From contig NZ_CP014209.1 in NCBI RefSeq assembly GCF_001636295.1, positions 1,116,001 to 1,180,000 of the forward strand: a stretch of DNA of 64,000 nucleotides, given 5' to 3'. The DNA is from Isoptericola dokdonensis DS-3 (GTDB lineage Bacteria; Actinomycetota; Actinomycetes; Actinomycetales; Cellulomonadaceae). Below the pieces are notes generated by a model, which had not been told where the DNA came from, did no database searches, and saw only the letters and a list, made by a program, of their open reading frames with translations. Below are positions 48,340 to 55,846 of this stretch, one piece after another. Numbering within the stretch: position 1 is the stretch's first letter; every line of letters begins with the position of its first letter. The position numbers and the translations under genes are program-made.

Positions 48340-49188
48340 ATGGACGCCCTGCTGCCCCTCGGACCCGCCCCGCGCCCCACCACCGACGACGACCTCGCCG
48401 CCCGGCTGGGCGACACCCTCGTCACGCTGGCCGCCGGTCGGGCCCAGGGCCTCGACGCCGCGAAGATCGTGCCGGTGCTCGACGGCGCCGACCTCGCCTC
48501 GCTCGACGTCGACCTCACCGGTGTCGCCGTCGGTCTGCCCACCGGGCAGCAGGCCGCCGTCGAGCACTGGCGACCCACCGTCGCGGCCCGCGAGGACGCC
48601 ACCCTGCGCACGCTGCGGATCGACGCGCACCCGCTGACCGCCGTCGACCTCCCCGTGGACGTCACGGCCGAGCTCGCCGGCGTCCGGTTCGCCTGGGTGT
48701 CGACCGACGACGGCCAGGTCGGCGCCGAGCTCGTCGAGCCCACCACCGACGCCCCCGTCACCGGCAGCGCCCGGGTCGCGGTCTCCCGCGCGGGCCTCGC
48801 CGGCACCGTCCAGGGGATGCTCGCCGTCGCGCTGCAGTCGAACGGCATCCAGCTCACCTCGTTCGACCTCGACGTCACCCAGTCCGGTCCCCGCGGCGCG
48901 GCCCTCAAGGCGTCCGCCGGGATCCGCAAGGGCATGTTCCTGTCGGCCACCATCACCGCCACCGCCTCGGCCGCCGTCGACGACACCATGGTGCTCACCG
49001 TCGGCGACGTCCAGCTCTCCAGCGGCAACCCCCTCGTCGGTGCCATGCTCGGCGCGTTCCGCGGCAAGATCGAGGCGGCCGCCGGCCAGCGCATCGACCT
49101 GGCCGCCTCCCTCCCGCCGGGCGTCCACCTCACCGACGTCACCCTCGACGTCGGTGACGACGTCGTCATCGCCGCCCGCCTCGGCTGA
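48340..49188 (+). CDS. Hypothetical protein, strand-rich (possible lipid-binding fold)
   Basis: 282 residues without signal peptide or membrane helix. It is built of alternating beta-type segments (DLTGVAVGLP; TLRTLRIDAHPLTAVDLPVDVTAELAGVRF; LTSFDLDVTQSGPRGAALKASAGIRKG; LPPGVHLTDVTLDVGDDVVIAARLG). The pattern recalls DUF2993/LmeA-like phospholipid-binding proteins, but I cannot claim membership. Predicted near-leaderless (TAGGCT, 8 nt). Its stop is the edge of the 20-bp repeat arrays. Confidence 0.7.
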   Translation: MDALLPLGPAPRPTTDDDLAARLGDTLVTLAAGRAQGLDAAKIVPVLDGADLASLDVDLTGVAVGLPTGQQAAVEHWRPTVAAREDATLRTLRIDAHPLTAVDLPVDVTAELAGVRFAWVSTDDGQVGAELVEPTTDAPVTGSARVAVSRAGLAGTVQGMLAVALQSNGIQLTSFDLDVTQSGPRGAALKASAGIRKGMFLSATITATASAAVDDTMVLTVGDVQLSSGNPLVGAMLGAFRGKIEAAAGQRIDLAASLPPGVHLTDVTLDVGDDVVIAARLG

Positions 49189-49189
49189 C

Positions 49190-49320
49190 GAGTCAGCGCT
49201 CGTCGGCGCGAGTCAGCGCACGTCGACGCGAGTCAGCGCAGGTCCCGGCCGGTCAGCGCAGCCCAGCACGAGTCAGCGCGAAGGTGCCGCGAGTCAGCGC
49301 ACGAAGGCGCGAGTCAGCGC
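49190..49320 (+). repeat. Left array: seven GAGTCAGCGC cores at 20-bp spacing
   Basis: Cores begin at 49190, 49210, 49230, 49250 (variant CGGTCAGCGC), 49270, 49291 and 49311; steps are 20, 20, 20, 20, 21, 20. The 10-nt spacers between cores differ. All read in the plus direction. The array starts two bases after the 48340 gene's stop. Confidence 0.9.
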
Positions 49321-49358
49321 TCGTCCGAAGCTCCCGACGCGGCGCGTGACGTGAAAGG

Positions 49359-49449
49359 ACGTCGGGGGATGCCGCGCGTCGTCGTCGATCCCGGAGTGGA
49401 GCGCCCCCTGGGGCGCGTGAACGCGACGACGCGCGGCATCCCCCGACGT
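49359..49449. repeat. Central hairpin with perfect 26-bp arms
   Basis: Arms 49359-49384 (ACGTCGGGGGATGCC then GCGCGTCGTCG) and 49424-49449 are perfect complements. Inside the 39-nt loop a second hairpin GCGCCCC/GGGGCGC (49401-49416) forms. It could be a bidirectional terminator for the convergent genes or the centre of a larger element. Confidence 0.85.
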
Positions 49450-49465
49450 ACGGACCCGACGGTGT

Positions 49466-49535
49466 GCGCTGACTCGCGCCGAGGAGCGCTGACTCGCGGC
49501 AGTCCACGCTGACTCGGCCGAATCTGCGCTGACTC
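49466..49535 (-). repeat. Right array: four inverted cores at 20-bp spacing
   Basis: GCGCTGACTC (the complement of the left core) begins at 49466, 49486, 49506 (variant ACGCTGACTC) and 49526, exactly 20 bp apart. The orientation is opposite to the left array. It ends 12 bp before the DUF1772 stop. Confidence 0.9.
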
Positions 49536-49547
49536 GCGCCCACGCCG

Positions 49548-50000
49548 TCAGGCGAGGACGAAGCACAGGCAGGCGGCGGCACCGGCCGCGGTGCGGACGT
49601 GGTTCCAGCGGAGCCACGGGCCGACGAACCGCTCCCACTCGGCGGCCGGGTCGGTCGCGGCGTCGAGCCGCTGGTTGAGGGGCACGTTGCGCAGGCCGGT
49701 GACGCCGAGGACGCCGACGACGGCGAGCACGGCACCGGCGACGGCCCAGGGTGCGCCGTCCCCGCCGGTCACCGGTCCGGCCACGGCCGCCGCGACGGGC
49801 ACCACGAGGGTCGCGACGAGCAGCACGCCCAGCGGCGGGCGCACCGCCGTGACGTTGATGGACCGCATGGCGGCGGCCGCGGCGTCGGGCGGGAGCCGGC
49901 GCAGACCGGCCATGACGAACGCCGAGAACGCGTACAGGACGCCGCCGGCGAGGCCGGTGACGACAGCGGCCGCGACGGCGAGGGCCGCGTAGGCGCTCAT
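49548..50000 (-). CDS. DUF1772 membrane protein
   Basis: 150 residues, four membrane helices. AAVVTGLAGGVLYAFSAFVMAGLRRLPPDAAAAAMRSIN is typical of DUF1772 (anthrone oxygenase-like), with GLRNVPLNQRLDA and WERFVGPWLRWNHVRTAAG later. The enzyme activity is unproven in bacteria. ATG overlaps the NmrA-like gene's stop (ATGA), so they form an operon facing the AraC gene. Confidence 0.85.
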   Translation of the reverse strand: MSAYAALAVAAAVVTGLAGGVLYAFSAFVMAGLRRLPPDAAAAAMRSINVTAVRPPLGVLLVATLVVPVAAAVAGPVTGGDGAPWAVAGAVLAVVGVLGVTGLRNVPLNQRLDAATDPAAEWERFVGPWLRWNHVRTAAGAAACLCFVLA

Positions 50001-50914
50001 GACCCCACCCGTCCCGGCCCGGGCACGAGCTGGGCGCCGGGCGCCCAGACGGCGGCGTCGCGGACGGCGTACTCGCGGAAGTCCGTCGCGCCGCGGCCGA
50101 TCGCGGCGCGGACGCCGTCGGTGGTGCGGGAGCCGCGACCGTCGAGCACCTCGGTGAAGAGGTAGCGCAGGAGGTCGACGACGTCGCCCGGCAGCCCGAG
50201 ATCGGCCAGCGCGGTGGTGAACTCGTCCAGCGTGATCGGCACGAACGTCAGGTCGCGCCGGGAGGCGGCCGCGAGCTCCGCGACCGCGGCCGCGAAGGTG
50301 AGGGAGCGCGGGCCGGTGAGCTCGTGGACGGCGCCGGCGTGCCCGTCGCGGGTGAGCGCGGCGACGGCGACCTCGGCGACGTCCTCCAGGTCGACGAAGG
50401 GCTCGGTGAGCTCCCCGACGGGCAGGGCGAGGGTGCCCTCGAGGAGGGGGTCGAGCAGGAAGCTCTCGGAGAAGTTCTGCGCGAAGAAGGCGCACCGCAG
50501 GACGGTCCGGTCGGGGAAGGCGTCGGCGACGAGCTGTTCGGCGCGCTGCGCCTCGGTCTCCCCGCGACCGGTGAGGAGCACGAGCCGACGCACGCCGAGG
50601 TCGTGGGCGAGGCGAGCGAGGCGGGTGACGGTCTCGGGTGCGCCGGGGATCGCCAGGTCGGGCGCGTAGGCGACGTAGACGGCGGAGGCACCGTCGAGCA
50701 GGGGCGGCCAGGTGGACTCGTCGTCCCAGTCGAAGCGTGGTGTGCCGGTGCGGCTCGCCCGCCGCACCGGGACGCCGAGGGCGTCGAGGCGGTCGGCGAC
50801 GCGCCGTCCGGACCTGCCGGTGGCGCCGAGGACGGTGACGGTGCCGCGGCCTGTGACGACGCCGTCGTGGACGGACCGGGTGGACGGGGTGGACCGGGTG
50901 GACTGGGTGGACAT
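49997..50914 (-). CDS. NAD(P)H-binding NmrA-like protein
   Basis: 305 residues from ATG 50914, with GGAGGT 5 nt upstream. A Ser/Thr/Arg-rich leader (STQSTRSTPSTRS) encoded by 9-bp tandem repeats precedes the Rossmann fold VTVLGATGRSGRRVADRL. Later RLVLLTGRGETEAQRAEQLV, RCAFFAQNFSESFL and DLEDVAEVAVAALT match atypical short-chain dehydrogenases that sense or reduce via NADP. It forms a divergon with AraC and an operon with DUF1772. Confidence 0.88.
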   Translation of the reverse strand: MSTQSTRSTPSTRSVHDGVVTGRGTVTVLGATGRSGRRVADRLDALGVPVRRASRTGTPRFDWDDESTWPPLLDGASAVYVAYAPDLAIPGAPETVTRLARLAHDLGVRRLVLLTGRGETEAQRAEQLVADAFPDRTVLRCAFFAQNFSESFLLDPLLEGTLALPVGELTEPFVDLEDVAEVAVAALTRDGHAGAVHELTGPRSLTFAAAVAELAAASRRDLTFVPITLDEFTTALADLGLPGDVVDLLRYLFTEVLDGRGSRTTDGVRAAIGRGATDFREYAVRDAAVWAPGAQLVPGPGRVGS

Positions 50915-50947
50915 CGTGACCTCCGAGGTCGGGGTGGGTTGGCCCTC

Positions 50948-51000
50948 CGATTCCACGCCGCCGGGGCGAGACGATCCATCGTCGTGGCGCTCCGATCCAT
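50948..51000. promoter_or_regulatory. Candidate AraC-type direct repeats
   Basis: CGATCCAT occurs at 50972-50979 and 50993-51000, 21 bp apart (two helical turns), with a related CGATTCCA at 50948. They lie between the divergent NmrA-like and AraC genes, as expected for AraC half-sites. Confidence 0.45.
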
Positions 51001-51032
51001 GCGCGAGCGTCTCCCGCGACCGGATCCCGGCC

Positions 51033-51038
51033 TACGCT
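51033..51038 (+). promoter_or_regulatory. -10 hexamer of the AraC gene (leaderless)
   Basis: TACGCT, 7 nt before ATG 51046. Confidence 0.5.
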
Positions 51039-51045
51039 GGTGCGC

Positions 51046-52008
51046 ATGGACGTCGTCGCCGGACTCCTCGACGGACCCCGCGCCAGGGGCGCGTTCCTGC
51101 TGCGCAGCCACCTGTCCGCCCCGTGGGGGATGCGGGTCGAGGACGAGTCGCCGCTGACGATCGTCCCGGTGCTGCGCGGGTCCGGGTGGGTCGGCACGGT
51201 CGGGGGCCCCGGCGGTCCGGTGGACGCACCGACCGATGCGGGCGTGCTGCTCGAGGCAGGCGACGTCGTGCTGCTGCGCGGCCCGCAGCACTACCAGGTC
51301 GCGGACTCCCCCACGACGCGACCGACCGTCGTCGTCGGCCCGCACCCGGAGGACTGCCGGGCGATCGACGGCGGCCCCTCGCCGATGACGGTGTTCGGGG
51401 TGCGCAGCTGGGGCAACGACCCCGGCGGCGAGACCGTGTTCGTCACGGGCACCTACCCGCTCGACGGGGCGGTCGGGCGACGCATCCTGCGGGTGCTGCC
51501 GCACCGGGTGGTGCTGCGCCGCGGCGACGTCGACCCGACGCTGGTGGACCTGCTGGCCCGCGAGGTCGTGCAGGACCTGCCCGGCCAGGAGGCGGTGCTC
51601 GACCGGCTGCTGGACCTGCTGCTCATCACCTGCCTGCGCACCTGGCTCGACCGCCCGGACGCCCCCGGCTGGTACCGCGCGGACGCCGACCCCGCCGTCG
51701 GGGCCGCGCTGCGGCACATCCATCACGACCCGGCGCGGGCCTGGACGGTCGACTCCCTGGCCCGCGAGGTGGGGTTGTCCCGGGCGGCGTTCGCCCGCCG
51801 GTTCACGACGCTCGTCGGCGAGCCGCCGATGACCTACCTGACCGGGTGGCGGCTCGACCTCGCCGCGGACCTGCTGCTGGCGGACGACGACGCCACCCTG
51901 GCGTCCGTCGCCCGCCAGGTCGGGTACGCGACGCCGTTCGCGCTGTCGGCGGCGTTCAAGCGGGTGCGCGGCGTGAGCCCGGCCACGCACCGGCGACGGG
52001 CCGCCTGA
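51046..52008 (+). CDS. AraC-family transcriptional regulator
   Basis: 320 residues. An N-terminal cupin ligand-binding domain (PVLRGSGWVGTVGG; LLEAGDVVLLRGPQHYQV; the DUF6597/cupin_6 form) precedes two HTH motifs: WTVDSLAREVGLSRAAFARRFTTLVG and TLASVARQVGYATPFALSAAFKRVRGVSPATHRRR. It probably regulates the divergent NmrA-like-DUF1772 operon. ATG 51046 is preferred over the ATG two codons earlier because of the -10 spacing. Confidence 0.93.
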   Translation: MDVVAGLLDGPRARGAFLLRSHLSAPWGMRVEDESPLTIVPVLRGSGWVGTVGGPGGPVDAPTDAGVLLEAGDVVLLRGPQHYQVADSPTTRPTVVVGPHPEDCRAIDGGPSPMTVFGVRSWGNDPGGETVFVTGTYPLDGAVGRRILRVLPHRVVLRRGDVDPTLVDLLAREVVQDLPGQEAVLDRLLDLLLITCLRTWLDRPDAPGWYRADADPAVGAALRHIHHDPARAWTVDSLAREVGLSRAAFARRFTTLVGEPPMTYLTGWRLDLAADLLLADDDATLASVARQVGYATPFALSAAFKRVRGVSPATHRRRAA

Positions 52009-52014
52009 CCGGCG

Positions 52015-52356
52015 TCAGCGCACCTCGGCGCGCACCCAGGACTGATACCCCGGCCCCGCGGCCTTGACGAGGGTGCGCAGCACCTCGGGCACGTCGTAGG
52101 GGTGGCGCACCACGATCCACTCCTCGAGGTCCGGTGCGCGCCCCGCCGTGGTCTTGAAGGTCACGCGCACCTCCGTGGTGGTGACGACGGCGCCGTCCCA
52201 CCAGTAGGTGCTGGTGCTCGGGGCGTCCACCTGTGCGCAGGCGGCGAGCCGTTTGCCCACCGCCTCGGCGGCGAGCTCTTGCGCGGCCTCGACGGTGTCG
52301 ACCGTCGTGGCGACGAGGGCGAGGGGCTCGCGGGCGTTCGGCAGGTCGATGGCCAT
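52015..52356 (-). CDS. cutA: CutA1 divalent-cation tolerance protein
   Basis: 113 residues, trimeric ferredoxin-like fold. KRLAACAQVDAPSTSTYWWDGAVVTTTEVRVTFKT carries the Cys and the aromatic cluster, and HPYDVPEVLRTLVKAAGPGYQSWV is the C-terminal signature. It was linked to copper tolerance in E. coli; its real role is unsettled. It converges on the AraC gene, with six bases between. Confidence 0.93.
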   Translation of the reverse strand: MAIDLPNAREPLALVATTVDTVEAAQELAAEAVGKRLAACAQVDAPSTSTYWWDGAVVTTTEVRVTFKTTAGRAPDLEEWIVVRHPYDVPEVLRTLVKAAGPGYQSWVRAEVR

Positions 52357-52443
52357 GCCCAGCAGCGTCGCAGCACCGGCCGGGTCGCGCCAACCGGTCG
52401 GCGGTGAAGGTGTGCCACCGGGGTCGTGACGGTCCTGCGACGG

Positions 52444-54771
52444 TCAGAGGGTGACGGTGGTCCCGACCAGCACGAGCTCCGCGGAGTGCGACCCGGCGAC
52501 CCCGACGTCCGCGGGCCGCTCGACGAACCCGGGCAGCCTGTCCAGCCCGCCGCCGGCGGCGACGACCCGCAGCGCGACGTCCTCGCCGGCGGGCACGGTG
52601 ACGACGACCTGGAAGCCGTCGGCCCCGGGAGCGTAGTAGCGGGTGTCGAGGTGGCCGTCGACGCCGACGGGGATCTCGCGCCCTGCGACGCTCGCGGCCC
52701 GGACGACGCCTGGCGCCATCTCGCCGCCGCTGACGTCGACGTAGCGCAGGGCTCCCGCGGTGCCGAGCGCGCCGTCGCCGGGGCGCACCTGCAGGGTCAC
52801 GGTGCGGCCGTCGCCGGCGGTGACGTCGTCGAGCACCTCGACGGTCGGCACCGGCAGGTCCGCGACCTCGGCGGGCCCGGCCCAGACGTCGTCGTGCAGC
52901 GGCGGGAACTGCGGCGACAGCGCCTGGGTCCCGTCGACGTACTGCGCGGTCCAGTCGCTGGGCGTGACCTCGTCGGACACCCACCACGCCTCGCCGGTGT
53001 CGGCGTCGAGCGCATAGCCGAGCGCGGTGGGGCGTGGGTGCTCGGCGTCGAACGAGTCGACGGCGAACCCGGTGACGAGGGCCCCGACGGCGACGGCGCC
53101 GCACGCGGCGACCGTCCAGCGGCCGGGGCGACCGGTCGGCAGGACGACGGCGAGCACCGGCACGAGCGCCAGCCCGAGCAGGGCGGCGACCACGGCGGGC
53201 GCGGCACCGGTGGCGAGGCCGAGCGCGGGGAAGAACAGCAGCACGATCGGCGCGAGCACGACGACGCCGACGCCGGCACCGAGGGTCACCGCGACCCTGC
53301 GCCCGACCGGTCCACGGCCGAGCGCGACGAGCCCGGCGACCGCGCCGGCGAGGGCGGGCAGCGCCGCGAGGTACGAACCCCCCGGGGTGAGCGCGGCGAG
53401 CACGACGCCCAGCACGGCGAGCCAGCCGAGGGCACCCACGACGAGCGCCGGGGCGCCGAGCCACCGGCGCAGCCCGACGAACCACCCGGTCACGACCAGG
53501 GCGACGATGCCGAGCAGCGCCGCACGGAAGCCCCACGGCTGCCACGGGTCGAGCAGCTCGGCGTACCCGGGACGCACCGCGACCAGGGCGGCCCACAGCC
53601 CCGTGGCACCGAGGACCGCACCGGCGAGGGGCAGCAGCCCGGAGAGGAAGCCGAGGGCGAGGCGGCCGGGCCCGGCGACGCGGGTGCCGTCGTCGGACCG
53701 GTGTCGTGCGACGGCGACGGCCAGGGCGACGACGGCCCCGAGCGCGGCGAGCGCCAGCGGCCACACGAACCCGCCGGGGTAGGTGACGAGCAGCCGGCCC
53801 GGCAGCGGGAAGTACGTCGCGTCGGCGGCGGACGGCGCGGCGAGCGCGGTGAGGTCGGCGTCCCCGAGCGTGCGGGTCAGCGCCAGCGCGTTGGAGCCGT
53901 GGTGCTGCAGGCTCGCCAGGGACATGCGCTCCGGGGTGTCCTGCGGCGAGTGGTAGGCGGCCGAGCCGTCGATGTAGGCGGTGTTGAGCCCGGTGAAGCG
54001 GCCCTCCGGGTCGCCGAGGAACGGCGAGAAGTCCGTGTCGTTCGGCAGGGCCCGGTAGACCTCGACGGCGAGCGAGCTGCCCACCGGGTAGGGCACGTCG
54101 GCGTACGCGGACACGAGGTCGGCGTTGCCGTCGGAGGTCTCGAACATGATGGCCGGGCCGGACGAGCCCCGCGCCTCGAAGTTGAGCACGACGCCGCCGG
54201 CGGCCGCCCGCGGGTCGGCGTCGACGAACGCCTCGGCCCCGCACAGGCACGCCTCCTCGGCGTCGGTGAGGGCCAGGACGACGTCGTTGCGCAGCGCCGG
54301 GCCCTCGCGCAGCGCGCGGACGGTCTCCAGGATCGTGGCGAGACCGGCACCGTCGTCGTTGCCGCCGTACGACACCTCGGCGGAGTCGTAGTGCGCGACG
54401 AGGAACAGCGGCGACGTCGGGTCGGTGCCCGGCAGCGTGGCGACGACGTTCTGCGTGGCGGCCACCCGGCTCTGCTCCCCCAGCCCGCCGAACATGCCGG
54501 TGCCGCCGACGACCTCCGGCTCCAGGCCCAGCGCGGTGAGCCGGTCGAGGAGGTAGGCGCGCACGTCGTCGTTCGCGGCGGTGCCGTGCGGGTGCACCTG
54601 CGCGCCGACGGCCTCGACGACGTCGAAGGCCCGGGTCGCGGAGAACTCGTCGGCGGGCGCGTCGGCGCCGCGCGGGGAGGGCGGGAGCACCGTCCACACC
54701 GACAGCGCGGCGAGGACGAGCAGGAAGACGGTGCACGCGAGCGTCGTCGCCCGCGTCCGGGTGATGGTCAC
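52444..54771 (-). CDS. Membrane-bound M28-family zinc aminopeptidase
   Basis: 775 residues from GTG 54771. One N-terminal membrane helix, then the M28 catalytic domain outside the cell (about 35-320): zinc ligands in FLVAHYDSAE, GGNDDGAGLAT, TDAEEACLCG, PNDTDFSPFLG and AAYHSPQDTPE. From about 335 to 590 come eight or more membrane helices, then a C-terminal strand-rich domain. The layout matches the Fxna-type and vacuolar-type M28 proteins. TACGGT lies 7 nt before the GTG, so a leaderless start is chosen over the GTG three codons earlier. Stretch 52357-52443 before cutA's start side holds nothing recognisable. Confidence 0.9.
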   Translation of the reverse strand: MTITRTRATTLACTVFLLVLAALSVWTVLPPSPRGADAPADEFSATRAFDVVEAVGAQVHPHGTAANDDVRAYLLDRLTALGLEPEVVGGTGMFGGLGEQSRVAATQNVVATLPGTDPTSPLFLVAHYDSAEVSYGGNDDGAGLATILETVRALREGPALRNDVVLALTDAEEACLCGAEAFVDADPRAAAGGVVLNFEARGSSGPAIMFETSDGNADLVSAYADVPYPVGSSLAVEVYRALPNDTDFSPFLGDPEGRFTGLNTAYIDGSAAYHSPQDTPERMSLASLQHHGSNALALTRTLGDADLTALAAPSAADATYFPLPGRLLVTYPGGFVWPLALAALGAVVALAVAVARHRSDDGTRVAGPGRLALGFLSGLLPLAGAVLGATGLWAALVAVRPGYAELLDPWQPWGFRAALLGIVALVVTGWFVGLRRWLGAPALVVGALGWLAVLGVVLAALTPGGSYLAALPALAGAVAGLVALGRGPVGRRVAVTLGAGVGVVVLAPIVLLFFPALGLATGAAPAVVAALLGLALVPVLAVVLPTGRPGRWTVAACGAVAVGALVTGFAVDSFDAEHPRPTALGYALDADTGEAWWVSDEVTPSDWTAQYVDGTQALSPQFPPLHDDVWAGPAEVADLPVPTVEVLDDVTAGDGRTVTLQVRPGDGALGTAGALRYVDVSGGEMAPGVVRAASVAGREIPVGVDGHLDTRYYAPGADGFQVVVTVPAGEDVALRVVAAGGGLDRLPGFVERPADVGVAGSHSAELVLVGTTVTL

Positions 54772-54778
54772 GGCGCGC

Positions 54779-54784
54779 ACCGTA
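54779..54784 (-). promoter_or_regulatory. -10 hexamer of the M28 peptidase gene (leaderless)
   Basis: Minus-strand TACGGT, 7 nt before GTG 54771; this decides the start codon. Confidence 0.5.
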
Positions 54785-54826
54785 CGCCCGGGGGCACGTC
54801 GTGGCCCAATCGTGACCGGGCGGCGG

Positions 54827-54832
54827 TAGGTT
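54827..54832 (+). promoter_or_regulatory. -10 hexamer of ddaH (leaderless)
   Basis: TAGGTT, 7 nt before GTG 54840. Confidence 0.5.
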
Positions 54833-54839
54833 CGCTCTC

Positions 54840-55595
54840 GTGCCGCGCCTGATCGTCCGTCCGCCCTCGCCCGCCCTCGCCGACGGCGAGCTGACGCACC
54901 TCGACCGGGTCCCGGTGGACGCCGCGCTGGCGACGGCGCAGTGGACGGCCTACGTCGGCGTGTTCCGCGAGCGCGGATGGGACGTCCACGAGCTGCCGCG
55001 CGCCGACGAGCACCCGGACGGGGTGTTCGTCGAGGACGCCGTCGTCGTCTTCGACGACCTGGCGGTGCTCACCCGGCCGGGAGCGGCGTCGCGGCGCGGC
55101 GAGCAGGCCACGGTCGCGCCCGCGCTCGACGGTCTCGGGCTGACGGTGGCCCGCCTGGGGCAGGGCTCCCTCGACGGCGGCGACGTGCTGAAGATCGGGC
55201 GCACCGTGTACGTCGGCCGCGGCGGCCGGACCGACGACGCCGGGATCGCCGCGCTGCGCACCCTGCTCGCCCCTCGGGGGCTGACGGTCGTCAGCGTGCC
55301 GGTGACCCGGGTGCTGCACCTCAAGAGCGCGGTGACGGCCCTGCCGGACGGGACCGTCGTCGGCCACCTGCCGCTCGTCGACGCCCCGGCGACGTTCCCC
55401 GCCTTCCTGCCGGTGCCCGAGCCGGAGGGCAACGCCGTGGTGGTCCTCGACGAGGGCACCGTGCTGATGTCGGCGTCCGCGCCCCGGACCGCCGCCCTGT
55501 TCCGGGATCGGGGCCTGGAGGTCGTCACGACGCCCGTCACCGAGCTGGAGAAGCTCGAGGGCTGCGTCACCTGCCTGTCCGTCCGCGTGCGCTGA
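54840..55595 (+). CDS. ddaH: Dimethylargininase (N-omega,N-omega-dimethylarginine hydrolase)
   Basis: 251 residues. It hydrolyses methylated arginines to citrulline. Pentein fold: FVEDAVVVFDD and TRPGAASRRGE (substrate-binding Asp/Glu and Arg), GGDVLKIGRTVYVG, the catalytic His in TRVLHLKSAVTAL, and the nucleophile Cys in EGCVTCLSVRVR at the very C-terminus. Predicted leaderless. Divergent from the M28 peptidase gene. Confidence 0.93.
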   Translation: MPRLIVRPPSPALADGELTHLDRVPVDAALATAQWTAYVGVFRERGWDVHELPRADEHPDGVFVEDAVVVFDDLAVLTRPGAASRRGEQATVAPALDGLGLTVARLGQGSLDGGDVLKIGRTVYVGRGGRTDDAGIAALRTLLAPRGLTVVSVPVTRVLHLKSAVTALPDGTVVGHLPLVDAPATFPAFLPVPEPEGNAVVVLDEGTVLMSASAPRTAALFRDRGLEVVTTPVTELEKLEGCVTCLSVRVR

Positions 55596-55611
55596 GCGGT
55601 GACCCCCGGAG

Positions 55612-55846
55612 TAGACTGTGCCCGGCCCCACCCGGCGCTCGGCACACCGGCCGTCGCCCGACCACGAAGGAGGTACGCGCATGACCCGCAGCGAACCTCC
55701 CAGTAGTCCGAGCCGCGACTGAGCCGGTTCCACACCGCCGTCCCGGCACGGGGCGGTGACGCCGCCGTCCCCGAGCGCACCCGTCGGCACCCCCAGTCGC
55801 GGATACCAGCACGCAGACCACCGATCCTGCACGCCTGGGAGTCCTC
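55612..55846 (+). promoter_or_regulatory. corA promoter and structured leader
   Basis: TAGACT (55612-55617) is a likely -10, giving a leader of about 220 nt. It contains a 13-codon ORF (55681-55722). CCGCGACTG (55713-55721), the end of that ORF, is complementary to CAGTCGCGG (55794-55802). Between them CACCGCC (55733-55739) can pair with GGCGGTG (55752-55758), and alternative pairings with the following GCCGCC are possible. corA has its own GGGAG Shine-Dalgarno. The layout suits leader-peptide-controlled expression. Confidence 0.55.
55681..55722 (+). CDS. Leader peptide upstream of corA
   Basis: 13 codons, MTRSEPPSSPSRD. AAGGAGGT at 55667-55674 with a 6-nt spacing is one of the strongest Shine-Dalgarno sites in the window. 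The peptide has three prolines and a Glu-Pro-Pro; in enteric bacteria, leader peptides of mgtA (proline and acidic residues) and corA control Mg2+ transporter genes through ribosome stalling or instability. The analogy is inference. Its last codons sit in a possible long-range stem. Confidence 0.6.
   Translation: MTRSEPPSSPSRD

Noticed and set aside
49190..49535. CRISPR array
   Set aside because: The repeated core is only 10 bp with 10-nt spacers, half of the units are inverted, and no cas genes are nearby.
49253..49735. Minus-strand frames reading through the 20-bp repeats
   Set aside because: Their Arg/Ser/Ala-rich peptides merely translate the repeats and overlap the DUF1772 gene out of frame.
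50880..50912. Tandem GGTGGACNG repeats as a regulatory element
   Set aside because: They are inside the coding start of the NmrA-like gene and encode its STRS-rich leader; no separate role is evident.
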